From Orychophragmus violaceus (taxonomy: Eukaryota; Streptophyta; Magnoliopsida; Brassicales; Brassicaceae): a stretch of 64,000 bases of DNA. Of the stretch, positions 51,577 to 63,398 are shown one piece after another. The stretch spans positions 73,400,016-73,464,015 of the forward strand of contig CM058232.1 of assembly GCA_030180135.1 (NCBI GenBank), read 5' to 3'. A program made the position numbers and the translations under genes. Under the pieces are notes generated by a model. It was not told where the DNA came from and did not search any database. It saw only the letters and a program-made list of their open reading frames with translations. Positions within the stretch are counted from its first letter, which is position 1, and each line of letters starts with the position of its first letter.

Positions 51577-52264
51577 AGAAGACGACGAACTGGTAGTTTT
51601 ATTAGTTTTGTTTTAAAAAAATAATAATAAATCATTGGTCAAACTACGTCGTTTAACTTATCAAATTTTTTTTTATATCTAAAATCTTATATCAAAGCAG
51701 CACCGTAATCCATCTTGCGGCTGAGTCAGCATTCCTTAAAAATTTAATAGAGTTGACTAACGTAGTTGCGGTCAATATATCTTTAGACCATTAAAAAATT
51801 GTTCGGATATGTAAATTCAAATTTTTATGATCGGGACTGTATTAGCACACTAAAATTATCTAGGTATTAATCGGTACTTTTGTTCATTTTTCTGGAACGA
51901 ATTGGTCGTTTTCCTGAAGATTGGGTGTACTAGTTTGGTTAAGAGCTTAAATGGTTTACCCGCTGTCACTCGTAAATGCTACATTTACAGGCGGTTGTGA
52001 ATGATGGCGTTTGAAAACAATTATTTTAACCGCTTTTTGTCGTTTCAAGCTGCGTTCTACAACTGAAAATCAGAAACTTTTTCCCTCAAATGTTTGCGGT
52101 TGCGTATGATTGCATATTAAAAATAATAATAAAAAAAAGATCACATAAAAGATATGTATGAATCCAATGCCTACTAAAATTATTATCAATACCTATTAAG
52201 ATTTATGGTTTCACGTTCCACTTCTAAAAAAATTAGTACCCTAACAATGAATAATAGTACCGAT

Positions 52265-52834
52265 CTCTGGTCGAATACTCGCTAGGCGTTACTCGGGCGG
52301 TCGAACCAGGCCTAGCGCCTAATGAAAAAATCGGAGAGTAAGCGGGATTTACGCGGGACAGAATTTTAATTAATTTTATACGTGTATAGTATATATACTA
52401 GTCAAATGTAACTGAATAACGAATGTTCGTAGTAGTCTATTGGCTTTGGGTCTCCCACCTTGTTAGTAGGACGCGAGTTCGACCCTCATGACCTCCTTTT
52501 CGGCTGTTTTCCAAGATTTTATTAAAAATAAAGAGCAATTTACGAATTTGCCCTTGTCTTCAAGCTCCAGATCTGCGACAGTATACCCTAATTTCCGCAC
52601 CGTCTAATTTTTTTTTCAAGATTCACTTCGTTCAACTTGTTTTTCTTGTCTTTTTAACTAAATTTAATAGATTTATAAGTCAATAGTCGATTTCGAACTC
52701 AAATCTAAGAGAAATGTGAAGTTTTGTGTACAACCCAACTTTTATCTCCGATTTGAACAACTCGCGACGGTGGACCGCCGCCGAGCGCTTTTCCGGCGAC
52801 TACCCGGACCTCGGCGGCGCGTTTTTGAACAGAG
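52265..52834 (+). mobile_element. hAT-like insertion in array unit 5
   Basis: 570 bp, same position in the unit and same flanking GTACCGAT (52257-52264, 52835-52842) as the copy in unit 1, with scattered differences. It shares a single insertion event with that copy; the middle units lack it. Confidence 0.6.
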
Positions 52835-53387
52835 GTACCGATTTATACCTAGATATTTTTAGTGTGCTAATACAATCCGGAATTCATAAATATTTGAATT
52901 TACATATCTGAACAATTTATGGTCTAAAGATACATTGACCGCAACTCCGTTAGTCAACTCTGTTAATTTTTTAACGGATGCTGACTCAGCCGCCTGATGG
53001 ATTACAAATTAATAAATGGAAAACGACATCATTTCTTGATGAGAAATACTTTTTTTTAAATAGTGGTGAAACGACATCTTTTTGCCTGAGAGAGAAAAAA
53101 ATAAAGATACATGTGCACATATATACTTATATGTTTCGTTTAACCGGGTTTTTTGTTTGAACCTTTCGTTTAACTTGATTTATTTCAGATTTAAAATTCA
53201 CTGGTTTATTGAAGAAGATGGAAGAGATGGAGGTGGGTTATCAGATCATTTGGCAAAGATGGTGCTGTAATTCTGAATCCGTCATAGGAGGAGGTGGGGA
53301 TTTGGTTGAAGGCGGAGAATCGTTTGCTTATGCGGTTGAGATTTAGAAGTTGGAGGTAGAATCGAAGGTAATGGCGGTTCTGGGTCA

Positions 53388-53714
53388 GTGTTGCGGTTCT
53401 TAGTCAGAGATGAGAATCCGGCGTCGGAGAGGAACGGGATTAACGAGCTTCAATGCTTCTCTGAATCATCCGAAGGTAGAGTGGATGTGGAATTAGCGTG
53501 TGGAGGAGCAGATTTATCCGATGAGAATTCGGCGGCGGAGATGAACGAGCTTCAAAACTTCTATGAATCATCCGATTTTGTTGAAGACGAAGAAAGAGAG
53601 CAAGAGGAAGAGAAATCAGATTTAATCGAACTAGACCATTTACTTGAAGATCTGACCTTTTTGTTATTGGATTTACTTATTGACTCAAAATTTCTTCTTC
53701 ATCGTATCAAATAG
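53388..53714 (+). pseudogene. Array unit 5 gene-fragment, early stop
   Basis: 108 residues with the same motif order. It stops at 53712-53714, where the other units read on through RIKELVNQS. Confidence 0.45.
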
Positions 53715-54505
53715 TTGGTGAATCAATCTGATTTTTTTTTCGTTTTTATTGCGAATTGGTGTGGGGAGCAATCCAAATTGTATTTGGAATCGTGAGAAAT
53801 TTTTTTTAATTTTTTTTGTCTTTCCTTACGATGAAGAAGACGACGAACTGATAGTTTTATTAGTTTTTTAAAAAATTAAATCATTGGTCAAACTACGTCG
53901 TTTAACTTATCAATTTTTTTTTATCTAAAATCTTATATCAAACCAGCACCGTAATCCATCTGGCGGCTGAGTCAGCATCCGTTAAAAATTTAATAGACTT
54001 GACTAACGGAGTTGCGGTCAATATATCTTTAGACCATTAAAAATTGTTCAGATATGTAAATTCAAATTTTTACGATCGGGACTGTATTAGCACACTAAAA
54101 TTATCTAGGTATTAATCAATACTATTGTTCATTGTTCGGGAACGTATTGGCCGTTTTCCCGAAGATTGGGTGTACTAGTTTGGTTAAGAGCTTAATTGGT
54201 TTACCCGCTGTCACTCGTAAATGCTACATTTATAGGCGGTTGTGATTGATGGCGTTTGAAAACAATTATTTCAACCGCTTTTTGTTGTTTCAAGCTGCGT
54301 TCTACAACTGAAAATCAGAAACTTTTTCCCTCAAATGTTTGCGGTTGTGTATGATTGCATATAAAAATAATAATAAAAATAAAAAAATCACATAAAAGAT
54401 ATGTATGAATCCAATACCTACTAAAATTATTATCAATACCTATTAAGATTTATGGTTTCACGTTCCACTTCTAAAAAAATATGTAGATATCCATATGTTT
54501 ATAAG

Positions 54506-55028
54506 TGATGATTCAGAGAATCACACAATAATCAATTTATAAAACTGATTAGGAAATAAGAGATTTAGATAATAAGATTAAACAAGGATCAAAAAGCAAT
54601 AACAAGTTAGACCAGAAAATCTAGTCTTATTCTGAATTCGAGTCGGAATCGATCGTGGATCGCTAGCTCTAGGGATTGAAGTACAAAAGTGTTTAATGTG
54701 TAAAACTTAGTATTTTCCCGCACATGGGAAGAATATTTATATCATATGATCTAGTTTTTCCCCTAGATTCTCTATAATATTCTTTACAAAATCCGAACCG
54801 TCTAAATTATATTTCCATAAAAGATTTGTATTTATCTTCCTATAAAAATGTTAAACTAACATTGTTATCTCCTCGCCATGCAGGTCGGACAGAGCACCAC
54901 GCCGAGTTGCCCTGATGCTGCCGGGCTACTTCGTGTTGGGTCTTCATTATCTCGTCTGGACTGGATCTCCTCCGGGTCATTTCTGCTATTGGGCCGGGTC
55001 GTAGAGGGAGCTAAACCCACCTCCAACA
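54506..55028 (-). repeat. Gypsy 3' LTR (left)
   Basis: Matches 60676-61206 in the same orientation with many small differences. Outer and inner ends are TGATGATTCAG and CCTCCAACA as read on the plus strand. Confidence 0.85.
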
Positions 55029-55353
55029 GTAAGACCCCCAGTTCGTCGCTCTGAGTGGAGCTTAGGTCGGCGAATTTAGTCGTGGTTTGGGCCCAGTAGT
55101 TGAATCGTCATGAATCGAGATCCCGCCCAAATCGTCAAATCTTCCGCCACGCGCCTCGTTATTGTTTTGCGTATTCGAGACACTTCTTCGTCCAATCACA
55201 CAAAGAAGTCACAGGGTTGCATCCGTTGAGAGGTAAAGTTGCGTCCCTCAGAAGACTCATGCCTCTTTGCTTCTATAAATATTGCTTCCTTCCTTCACTT
55301 TTTACTATTCGCTACCAGAAGTAAATTTCATGTACTCTTCCTTCTAAACCTCT

Positions 55354-56220
55354 ATGATCTTTTCTTTTCCTTTTAAATCCTTTTCGCCTTTGTCGATTCC
55401 CTCGCCGATATGTGCATTCGTGCCGAATCTAGCAAGAATTCTGTCAGTATCGCGAGCGCTGGTGCCTTTTACGGAGAAAGCACCCCCTCTTCCTCACTGC
55501 ATAGCTCGGATTCAGGTCAACCTTGCTCAGGAATTATCTCGAAGGCAGTCCATATCTCTTCCTAACGCCGCCACCGATCATTCCGACGAACACGTTCCTC
55601 TTGCGCTGTGGGTGGCCTCTCGAGGCCGAGGCAGGGAAGAAACCACCCAGAAAAGAGGGGAAGAAAATGCATCTTCTTCTCGGTCTGTGGATGATTTCAG
55701 TGTCTTGCATCCCTCTTCTACTGAGGAATCTCTGGCTTCCTTGAAAGCCCTTCCTGGGTGTGAAAATGTGGAGGTTCTTTTGCCTTCTATCTCGCAACGC
55801 CCTTAGAATGCTCCTCCAAACTTTTCTTGCCTCTATGAGTCGTTTTTCATGTTGGGAATCTCCTATTTTCGTTGCCGAAGGTGCTGGTTGATTTTTGTGC
55901 GAAGTTCAAAATCGCTTTAACCCATCTTAAATTTGCTGACATAATTAACTTAACCGGCCTTCTCGAGCTTAGCGTGTCTCTTGGGATTCCGCTCACGGTT
56001 GATCTGTTTGAATGCTTTGGTCAACTGAACATTTTGACAAAGAGGCCAGAGTGGATTCACGTTAATTTACGGTCACAGTATAAATTGCGGACTAGTGTTA
56101 AGTCCAGCAAAACTCATGATTGGTAGAGGAAGTACTTCTTTGTCAGGATTGACAAGTTTTCGTTTCCTGACCATGCGGCCTTGGTCGTTAGCGAGTGGAA
56201 CCTCTCCGTTGGTAGTTGAC
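55354..56220 (+). pseudogene. Antisense ORF: Transposase_28-type (putative gypsy-type transposon) domain
   Basis: Plus-strand frames antisense to gag. After a Ser-rich N-terminal part (55354-55806), the domain appears in pieces: APPNFSCLYESFFMLGIS, a frameshift near 55870, LPKVLVDFCAKFKIALTHL, then W-stop-RKYFFVRIDKFSFPDHAALV past an in-frame TAG at 56124-56126, and SEWNLSV. This order matches the domain commonly annotated as putative gypsy-type transposon in plant Tat-like elements. Its function is unknown. Confidence 0.65.
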
Positions 56221-56799
56221 CGATCGGCAAACCATCGACAGGTTTTTGCTGTCGGTTTTGATTGAAGTTTTTCTTATTTTGCAACTCGTCTAAATCCAAA
56301 GCTTCTTAATAAATAGTATTTGAACGACGTTGGCAGGAGATTTTCTGAGCTCGGTTGGCAGACTTGGCCCGAGACCGAAGAAAGAAAACCAGTGAGTTTA
56401 CCAACACCTCGTGGTTTGGCTATATTTGTTATCTAATTATTTTTGTCATTATGAATTGCTCCTCGGAGCGTCCCAGACGAGATCTCGGGTACAAGTAAGC
56501 GCTTGAGACTCGGTGAGTCTTCAGAGAGTTAGAGGAACAAATCCTTTACTCTTTGAGGGGATAAATTAAAGAATCCAGACGAGCACTATTGCGGGGAGAT
56601 GTTCCAGAATATCTCCTTTGAAGCCATTCCGCCCAGTCCATTGGATCGGATGTATAAGCGGTTGATATACCGTAATATCTCTATGTTTTTTTTGTCGTTG
56701 TAAGTGTTCACATTTGTTTACCGATCATCCGTCTTCGGGACTGATATTTTTCTTTCGTCCTGATATTCTTTATTTTACAGGGGACTTCGCTGTAGAATT

Positions 56800-57362
56800 C
56801 ATATGTCTTTGATATGAATCGACAGCTGTTGGCCCAAAGCCCCAAAGTTGGAAAGGAGATTGCTCAGAAAACGAAGGAGTTGGAGAGACTTCAACTCTCT
56901 GCCGAACATCCCTGAGTGAGCGAGGCAAATTTGAAGAGTCAGGTTGCTACTTCTTACGAGCATGTTAAGTTGCTCGAAACCTGCAACCAGGAGATCGTGG
57001 AATTCAAGGAGAAACTGTCTGCCGAATTGGCGCAAGAGAAGCTTCGTCGCGTCGAGGAGGTAACTAAAGAGCGGAACATCGCAGCGTCGGCTGTTGGCGA
57101 TCTCATAAACGTTCGTAAAGCCCTAACTCAGAAGTACGAGTTTCGTCTTCAGGAGTTGAAGAAGGCATTCACCATAAAGGATGTTGAGAGTGACAGGTAT
57201 ATGAAGCTCAGCCAGTACTCCTCTGGTCGAGCCAACTCAAGATCTCCCTCCGCCGGTCTAGGGTTTTGTTTTGCTGTTGTAATTCGTTTTTGCTTTCGGG
57301 GTGGCTTTGATCCCCCCTTTCTTTGTAGAACTTTTATGAGGTGGCGATTTCCCCCTTTTTAA
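56800..57362 (+). pseudogene. Antisense ORF coiled-coil C-terminus
   Basis: A plus-strand frame at 56916-57362 with a long predicted coiled coil (SEANLKSQVATSYEHVKLLE, EIVEFKEKLSAELAQEKLRR, LTQKYEFRLQELKKAF), then a Ser-rich end. Coiled-coil tails follow the Transposase_28 region in related antisense ORFs. Sequence just upstream is open in another frame up to the stop at about 56914. Confidence 0.55.
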
Positions 57363-58349
57363 TGGAATTAAATTTTCATGAAGTCTCTCATTTTATTAAA
57401 TGATCTTGTTGAGGCGGAGATTTTCTTGCCTTTTAGGATTGATGATCTTTTTGAGTTGTTTGTTATTTTTTTGCGAGGAATTGCTTTCGCTTTCGGGTTA
57501 TTTACGTGTATTATGAGCGAATGATGATGAGTTCATCTAGTTGTTCATCGACGTAGTCTGAAGAGACTTTGTTATCGTATGATCGAGGTAGTAGAAAAAG
57601 GGGCCTATTTGGCCGAGTTTTCGTTGCAAAATCCTTATAAGGATTTGAAGGAAAGGAGTTTGTCTTTTTGATGTCGTAATTTAGAGCTCGGCTTCTTTCG
57701 AGTGCTTTTCTCGAGGACAGCGCGGCCTATGTTTGTACCTTGAATAAGGGTTTGGTTTGATTGTGCGAGTGAAAACTCGGTTTTGATTCATTGAGCAAAG
57801 CTCGATATTAGATTTTTTATCCCTAACTCTGGATCGGCTATGCGAGAAAGGTCGACTTACTTAGTCCGTCTGAGTTAGGGTGCGGGTACGATTCCCAGGT
57901 TTTCCTTGTGCTGATACGACTTAGATCGTAGTCTTTATCGTATGGGAAACGAAAGTGTTCTTGCACATTTGTTGTGCGGATATGGTTAAGTCGAGCATCC
58001 GGTTAGGATGTCGGCGTTGTTCTACACAAGATTTTGTTTTGACAAAAGTCTTTTTATTGATTTACGGCTGCACTTTGGGTAGAGTTGCCTACGTAATTCG
58101 AAGACAGGGATCAAGCCTTTCGTAGTTCATATTACACAGGGTATTAGTCTTTTTTTTTCTTTCTTTTTTTGGCGCAAAAAATCGTAAAAGCTCGACTGTC
58201 TTCGTCATTCTTTTAGTCTAATCCTGGTCGTGTCGAGGTGCATTGGTGTTATTTGCACCTGAATTTCCTTCGGATGCCCTCCTTCCAATGGGAGGCCCCA
58301 ATATGATTTTCTTTCTTCCTTTTGGTTTAGAGGGGTGACGAAGCTTTCG
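57363..58349. other. Gypsy internal spacer where pol would be expected
   Basis: About 1 kb between the protease and the antisense ORF region. No RT, RNase H or integrase motif was found on either strand. It contains T- and GA-rich stretches only. Confidence 0.5.
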
Positions 58350-59295
58350 TTAACTTATGAAACATAATCTCGAGGTGGTTTGATATCCTCTTAGCATGGG
58401 GATTCTGTTCGGGGTTGGGAATTTGATGCATTGATGGTACGTCGAGGCGACTGCTTTCATTGCGTGTAACCAAGGCGTTCCCAAGATAGTGTTGTAGATA
58501 GCTGGCATGTCCAAGATGACGAACTTCGTCATTGTTGCCATTCCGCCGACATAGATTGGGAGTTTAACCGTTCCTATTGTCATAGTTTGTTCACCATCAA
58601 ATCTGGTTAATGGCTGCACCTTTGGTTTAACACGTAAGTTCTTGAACTCTGCTTTCTCTAGCGTTTCTTTAAATATTACGTCAATCGAACTCCCTGTATC
58701 AACCAGCACGCGGGAGATCTCGCAATCTCCGATCACGATGTCGACCACCAGAGGATTGTTATTTGGTATATCTACTCCGATTGCGTCGGCTTCATTGAAT
58801 GACAGAGGTATGCATTCTTTCTTCGGGCGTGGGTTACGCTTGGTCGCCGTTGCTCTCCGGCCATACTCTTTGATGGACCGCACCGAATCCAAACACAGTT
58901 GTAGTCCACCCATTATCATATTGATTCTGCGGCGAGGTTGCAGAGCCACCTGCCCCTCGTCTTCTTCATCTCGAGGGCGCCTGTTGGGCTCTGTTTCTCA
59001 AGGGTGTTCTTCCGGTTCTTCATGATGGGGAGCTTCCTCTCGGTTCCCGTGCCCGTTATCGTTGTTTTAGGTCGTCAACAACCTCGCTCGGGGTTGACTA
59101 TCTTCCCCTTTCGGTACTGTTCCAGCATGTATTAGGCCAATTTTCGACATGATGCGGTATCATGAGAGTGTTTCTTGTGATACACACAGTACGGTCGGTC
59201 ATCGTTGCTGACCTTTGACCGTGGTTTATTTCGAACAAACTTATTCCCTCCTTGGGACGTGCTGCCGACAACGAAGGTCGAAGCTGCTTTTCCAC
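58350..59295 (-). pseudogene. Gypsy nucleocapsid zinc motif and aspartic protease
   Basis: A degraded zinc motif region lies at 59295-59098 (YCVYHKKHSH-like in another frame). 58949-58350 then encodes an open 199-residue protease segment with IPLSFNEADAIGVDIPNNNP, active site VLVDTGSSIDVIF and ILGTPWLHAMKAV. The DTG is intact. The frame ends at 58350 with no RT following. Confidence 0.82.
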
Positions 59296-59455
59296 GGCTG
59301 CTATCCTAAGAGTCGTTTTTGATTTTTCTTTTGCCGTAGAGGCTTTCTTGGCAGAGCCGGCCTGTTTTTAGAGAATATCGCGTCCTCTTTTTCCAGTTCA
59401 ATGAGTGTTACCGCTTTATGCATTGCATCTTCTAGGGACGTGGGCCTGTTGAGTT

Positions 59456-60548
59456 TCATATCTGTTCTGAAATCTGAACCATGAAGTAGGCTTTCCGAAG
59501 TGCTCCTCTAGCTGCACTGTCGTCCACGTTTATCTTGGACACGAATTTCTTAAATTGATCGATAAAGTTCCGTAAGGGCTCGTCTATTTCTGCTCGTGGT
59601 CCCATAGGTCGACATCCGATGATTCGAGCGTTATATAAAGCGAGTAGTGCTTTAGGAATAGTTCCGAGAGCTCCTAGAAACTGTCGATTGATCCCACCTT
59701 GAGTCGTGAAAACCAAGTGAGGGCGATTCCTCTGAGATTTTCTACGAAGTGCTGGCAGTATCTGGGATCTCTTTCCTCGTCAGTGAATCGGTTACGACTC
59801 ATTGCTATCATGAAAGCAGTCATGAATTGGCTGGGGTCGGATTTTCCTTCGTAGAACGGAAATTTGACCTTCTCAATGCGCGGATCCTTGCGTTCATGAT
59901 CCGGGCCGTCAAAGGTGTCTGTTGTGCTTGCTACAACACGCGGCCAAGCTCCGGTGCCGAACTAGCTACATGGTGAACTTTGGAATTCAGATCCTGAATT
60001 TGGCTCAGTATGGTCGCGAGCTGATCGCTGGATACAGGTGCCGAGGTGGTTGGAGTTGATGTGCTCCCTATTGGGTTGACTGCCGATCCCACAGTCCTCC
60101 GGGGTACCTCAGGAAAAAGACGTCGACTGATAGACGGTATTCGCTCCGGAGTTTGTTCTGCTATGGGTGCGCCTTGGCGTCTGAGTAAGCTTTCTTGGAG
60201 CAGGGATTGCTGGTTCGCGATCACAGTGATTCAATCGTTCGTCGTCTTGTCCATGCTCTCAACTCGGTCCAGCAGCGTCCAAAATATCTCCGTCGTGGTC
60301 GGGCTTCCGGTTTTGTTAGTCGGGACAACGGTGTTCATCATACGCACTGATCTTGCTGGTGTCTCTATGTCGCATGTGTGCCGGGTGGCGGCCGCAGTTG
60401 TCGCATGTACAGATCTCACCGGTTGTGCGGTTGGGGTGTTTGAGACTCCTGCGGGTGGCGCGCTATCCTGCGGCATCGGGTTTGTTGGTTTGTTGCAGGT
60501 TTCGTCACCTTGCTGATATGGATTGAACTGGTTCCTATCTTCTCCCAC
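59456..60548 (-). pseudogene. Gypsy gag remnant
   Basis: Minus-strand pieces. 60548-60231 is a Thr/Pro-rich N-terminus (MGEDRNQFNPYQQGDE). 60224-59931 has QLATILSQIQDLNSKVH. 59716-59456 is the retrotransposon gag core (QFLGALGTIPKALLALY, EIDEPLRNFIDQFKKFV). They are separated by frameshifts and stops. Confidence 0.7.
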
Positions 60549-60675
60549 CCCGGCGTTGGTAACGTCGCATGCGTTACTTGCTCTTCATGTCTCTTGCGAC
60601 GAGAGTGGTGATTCTGTTATGCGATCTCTCCTTTGGTTAATCGAAAAATCCAAAGTCCTCACATACGACACCAAT

Positions 60676-61206
60676 TGTTGATTCAGAGAATCACACAATA
60701 ATCAATTTGTAAAACTGATTAGAAAATAAGGGACTTGGATAATAATATTAAACAAGGATCAAAAAGCAATAACAAGTTAGACCAGAAAATCTTGTCTTAT
60801 TATGAATTCGAGCCGGAATCGATCGTGGATCGCTAGCTCTAGGGTTTTTGAGTACAAAAGTGTTTAATGTGTAAAACTTAGTCTCTTCCCGCGCAGAGAA
60901 ATGATATTTATATCAGAGGATCTATGGTAGGTTTTCCCCCTAGATTATCTCTGATATTCTTTACAAAAGCCGAACCATCTAGATTCTGTTTCCATAAAGG
61001 ATTTGTATTTATCTTCCTATAAAAATGTTAAACTAACATTTTTATCTCCTCGCCATGCAGGTGGGCCGGAGCACCACGCCGAGCTTCCCTGATGCTGCCG
61101 GGCTAATTCGTGTTGGGTCTTCATTATCTCGTCTAGACTGGATCTCCTCCAGCCTATTTCTGCTATTGGGTCGGGCCGTAAAGGGGTGTTAAACCCACAT
61201 CCAATA
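60676..61206 (-). repeat. Gypsy 5' LTR (right)
   Basis: Starts TGTTGATTCAG on the plus strand and ends near CATCCAATA. Inside it, on the minus strand, a TGGTGTCG primer-site-like sequence lies two bases from the LTR. Confidence 0.82.
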
Positions 61207-61694
61207 ATAATTTAAATTATTTGACGGATTAATTGAACAATGTATATTCTTTTTAGTGCAATTCAATACATTTTGATGGTTGGTTACAAATTTGTATCTT
61301 TTTTACTGCTAAAATATGTTGTAGAGTCTAAATTGCCCCTACAATTTTAAACTATCTAATTACTCAAACTTATAACTAGATTCGTTTCACTTTTTAGATG
61401 TTTTACTTGTTTTGGGTTAAAGGCAAAATGGTTATTTTATTTTTTAGATATGTACAATGAAAACCACCTTCTCTCTCCTCCAATTTGTTTAGGCGAGATA
61501 GACTCGCAAAAACATTTCCGGTTATGTACTATTTCGTCGTCTTCTTCCATTAGACTTACAAACTCAACTTGCCATTTTTGTGTAGCCATGAGAACGGACT
61601 TCAATACGGTAAAGTGTCCAAACCCCTAAATCCATGGAAAATTTTTATTTTCAACGGAAATTTTTAGAAACACTTCTGGTTTGAATTGCAGACC
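61207..61694 (+). promoter_or_regulatory. Upstream region of second DUF1985 gene
   Basis: A/T-rich. It ends in GAATTGCAG three bases before ATG 61695, as before the first DUF1985 gene, consistent with a 5'UTR intron acceptor. Confidence 0.4.
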
Positions 61695-63398
61695 ATGGCA
61701 GACGAAAAACTGCCTATACGAATGTACCAGATGGGTCGTTACCCAGAAGGCCGATTGAATATATATCCAAAACCGGATATTCTAAACAAAGTGTGGAAGA
61801 AGATTAGGTCTACGCCGGAGTGGGTGATCATTCGAGATTCCAGTTTTAGGGAGTTGTTTAAGCTTTCAGTCAAACAAAGTCCATATTTGGGAAATGATTC
61901 ATGGCTTATTAGCTAGGCAACTAATAACGGAAAAAGATACGATCTTACTTCAGTTTTTGCCATGCAGCCTATGCGCTTCTCACTAGTCAAGTTCGGTTTG
62001 ATAACATGGTTAAACTGCAGTGAGTGGCACGATCCAGGGGAGATTGCGGAGAAGATGAAAACTCCAGAAGGATCAAAATCCTTGTGGGAAGAGTTGTTTG
62101 GCGATATGGGTAAGGGGGTGGGGGGGGGGGGGGGGAAGGGGGACCCAGGGATGAGGATAACATATATACTTAAGATGCTTGATGATCGAAAGTTTTCTGG
62201 TATGAAAAGGTTGAAGCTTGCTCTTATATGCATTTTGGATGGAGTGCTTATTAGTAGCCATCAAAATGCAAAGGCGACGCCAGAGTATGTTGAGATGCTT
62301 AGGGATGTGAAGTTCTTTCTATGCTATCCATGGGGTCGTGAGTCTTTTCTGAAGACAATTAACTCAATGAAACCTGGCCCGAGATTTTTTAAACCTGGGG
62401 ATGATCCTATCCAAATATTCATAACGCAGCTGCAACAACAAACAAAAGTCGTGTATGGATTCCAACTTGCATATCAAATCCCAAGAACAATTGTATAAGT
62501 AGTGATATTGTACTTGACATCGAGTTCGAATCCGAGGTTAGTGGATACTCGAACTATCCACATATATACTCACCGCCCTTTGTCCACTAATTTGCGACAT
62601 TTCTCTGTACACAGGTGAGTGTGGTGCCATACTTGAAACCGGAAGAAACTCCATTGGACGAAGGCTGGGGGGAATGGTGTGACGAGATTAAAGACAAGAA
62701 GGTTCATTGCCTTGAAAATTTTGTGGAGGGAGGCCACAAGTTCAAAAAACGAGTGGCCTGGTGGTGACTCTTCTAAGAGGCTTATTGAACACATCCTCAA
62801 GCCCTCTGTTGAGATTAAAGGGAAGAGAAGGGCGTCTGCAGCAGCTGATGACTGATCCAGTAGTGAGGCTGACTCGGTTCGCAATGAAAAGTTTAAGACT
62901 TGGGTAGTGGATACAATTAAGGAAATGTCTGAGAAAATGGAAAAACAAGAAGAAGAGATGACGTCCCTAAAGAGAAGGTTAGCGTATCGGTCTTGTAGGG
63001 TACATGTGAACCAACGTCTACACAGCCCACCACAAAAGAACATATTGTCGTTCATGGACAAGCAGAGCAAGAATAATTCTTATGATAGTCCTCCTCCGAA
63101 TATTAGTAATGGAGTCGGTGATGAAATGTTTACCTACGATGAGCAAAGTTGGGATAACGTGAATGTTGTTATGTCTGAACTTAACACCGGTATTGATGAA
63201 TCTTCTTTTGATCAGCAAAATCTAGGTTATGGGTTTAACGTTCCTGACTTTTGTACTCAGCCACCTGAAACAATGGTTCCTTCTAGCTCCCGCGATCTTT
63301 CCAATGATGTAGAGTTACCTGATGGCAAGGAGGACATGGCCATTACTAAAGAATTGGTGGATCAAGATGAACAGAACGAGATCATCCATGCGGCATAA
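61695..63398 (+). pseudogene. DUF1985-family gene, frameshifted copy
   Basis: ATG 61695 starts MADEKLPIRMYQMGRYPEGR and runs to SVKQ. A base change in frame near 61875 and a compensating one near 61935 put the stretch QxSISGKMIHGLLARQLI out of frame and create a stop at 61914. The main frame then continues from 61962 to 62498 with LVKFGLITWLNCSEW, LKLALICILDGVLISS and CYPWGRESFLKTINSMKPG. A poly-G insertion (62117-62135) adds Gly residues. A likely intron ends at ACAG (62614), followed by an exon with EGWGEWCDEIKDKKVHCLEN, another frameshift near 62750, a stop near 62855 and a coiled-coil tail to 63398 (EMSEKMEKQEEEMTSLKRRL). No Ulp1 protease domain was seen before the window ends. Confidence 0.78.
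62117..62135 (+). repeat. Poly-G tract in DUF1985 coding region
   Basis: A long G run within the second DUF1985 copy encodes a Gly stretch absent from the copy at 23102. It is unstable in length and sits between conserved blocks. Confidence 0.85.

Larger units (their letters stand above)
44821..54479 (+). repeat. Five-unit tandem array of a MULE plus spacer (about 1.67-kb period)
   Basis: Five MULE copies at about 44983-46898, 47205-48560, 48881-50241, 50562-51914 and 52234-54159, all in one orientation. Near-identical spacers of about 310-320 bp separate them (GATTGGATGTACTAG...CACTTCTAAAAA). The repeated unit includes the spacer, so this is tandem duplication of a segment and not five insertions. 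Units 1 and 5 are about 575 bp longer through an hAT-like insertion. The left ends of the units lack the outermost TIR bases that the single copy at 21148 retains. No transposase was seen. Confidence 0.88.
54506..61206 (-). mobile_element. Tat-like Gypsy element, pol-less, with antisense ORF region
   Basis: LTRs at 54506-55028 and 60676-61206, reverse orientation, with a near-match target duplication ATAAG/ATAAT. On the minus strand the order is 5' LTR, gag, zinc motif, aspartic protease (to 58350). No RT, RNase H or integrase follows. Then, before the 3' LTR, come plus-strand (antisense) ORF remnants matching the putative gypsy-type transposon domain (Transposase_28). Extra antisense ORFs before the 3' LTR are known in Tat/Ogre-lineage Gypsy elements. 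Every ORF has stops or shifts, so this copy is non-autonomous and old. Confidence 0.82.

Noticed and set aside
44821..54479. Five independent MULE insertions
   Set aside because: The spacers between copies are also repeated and no separate target duplications were found, so tandem duplication is simpler.
58642..60516. Plus-strand open frames at 58642-59025 and 60046-60516
   Set aside because: Antisense shadows of the Gypsy protease and gag, with no independent motifs.
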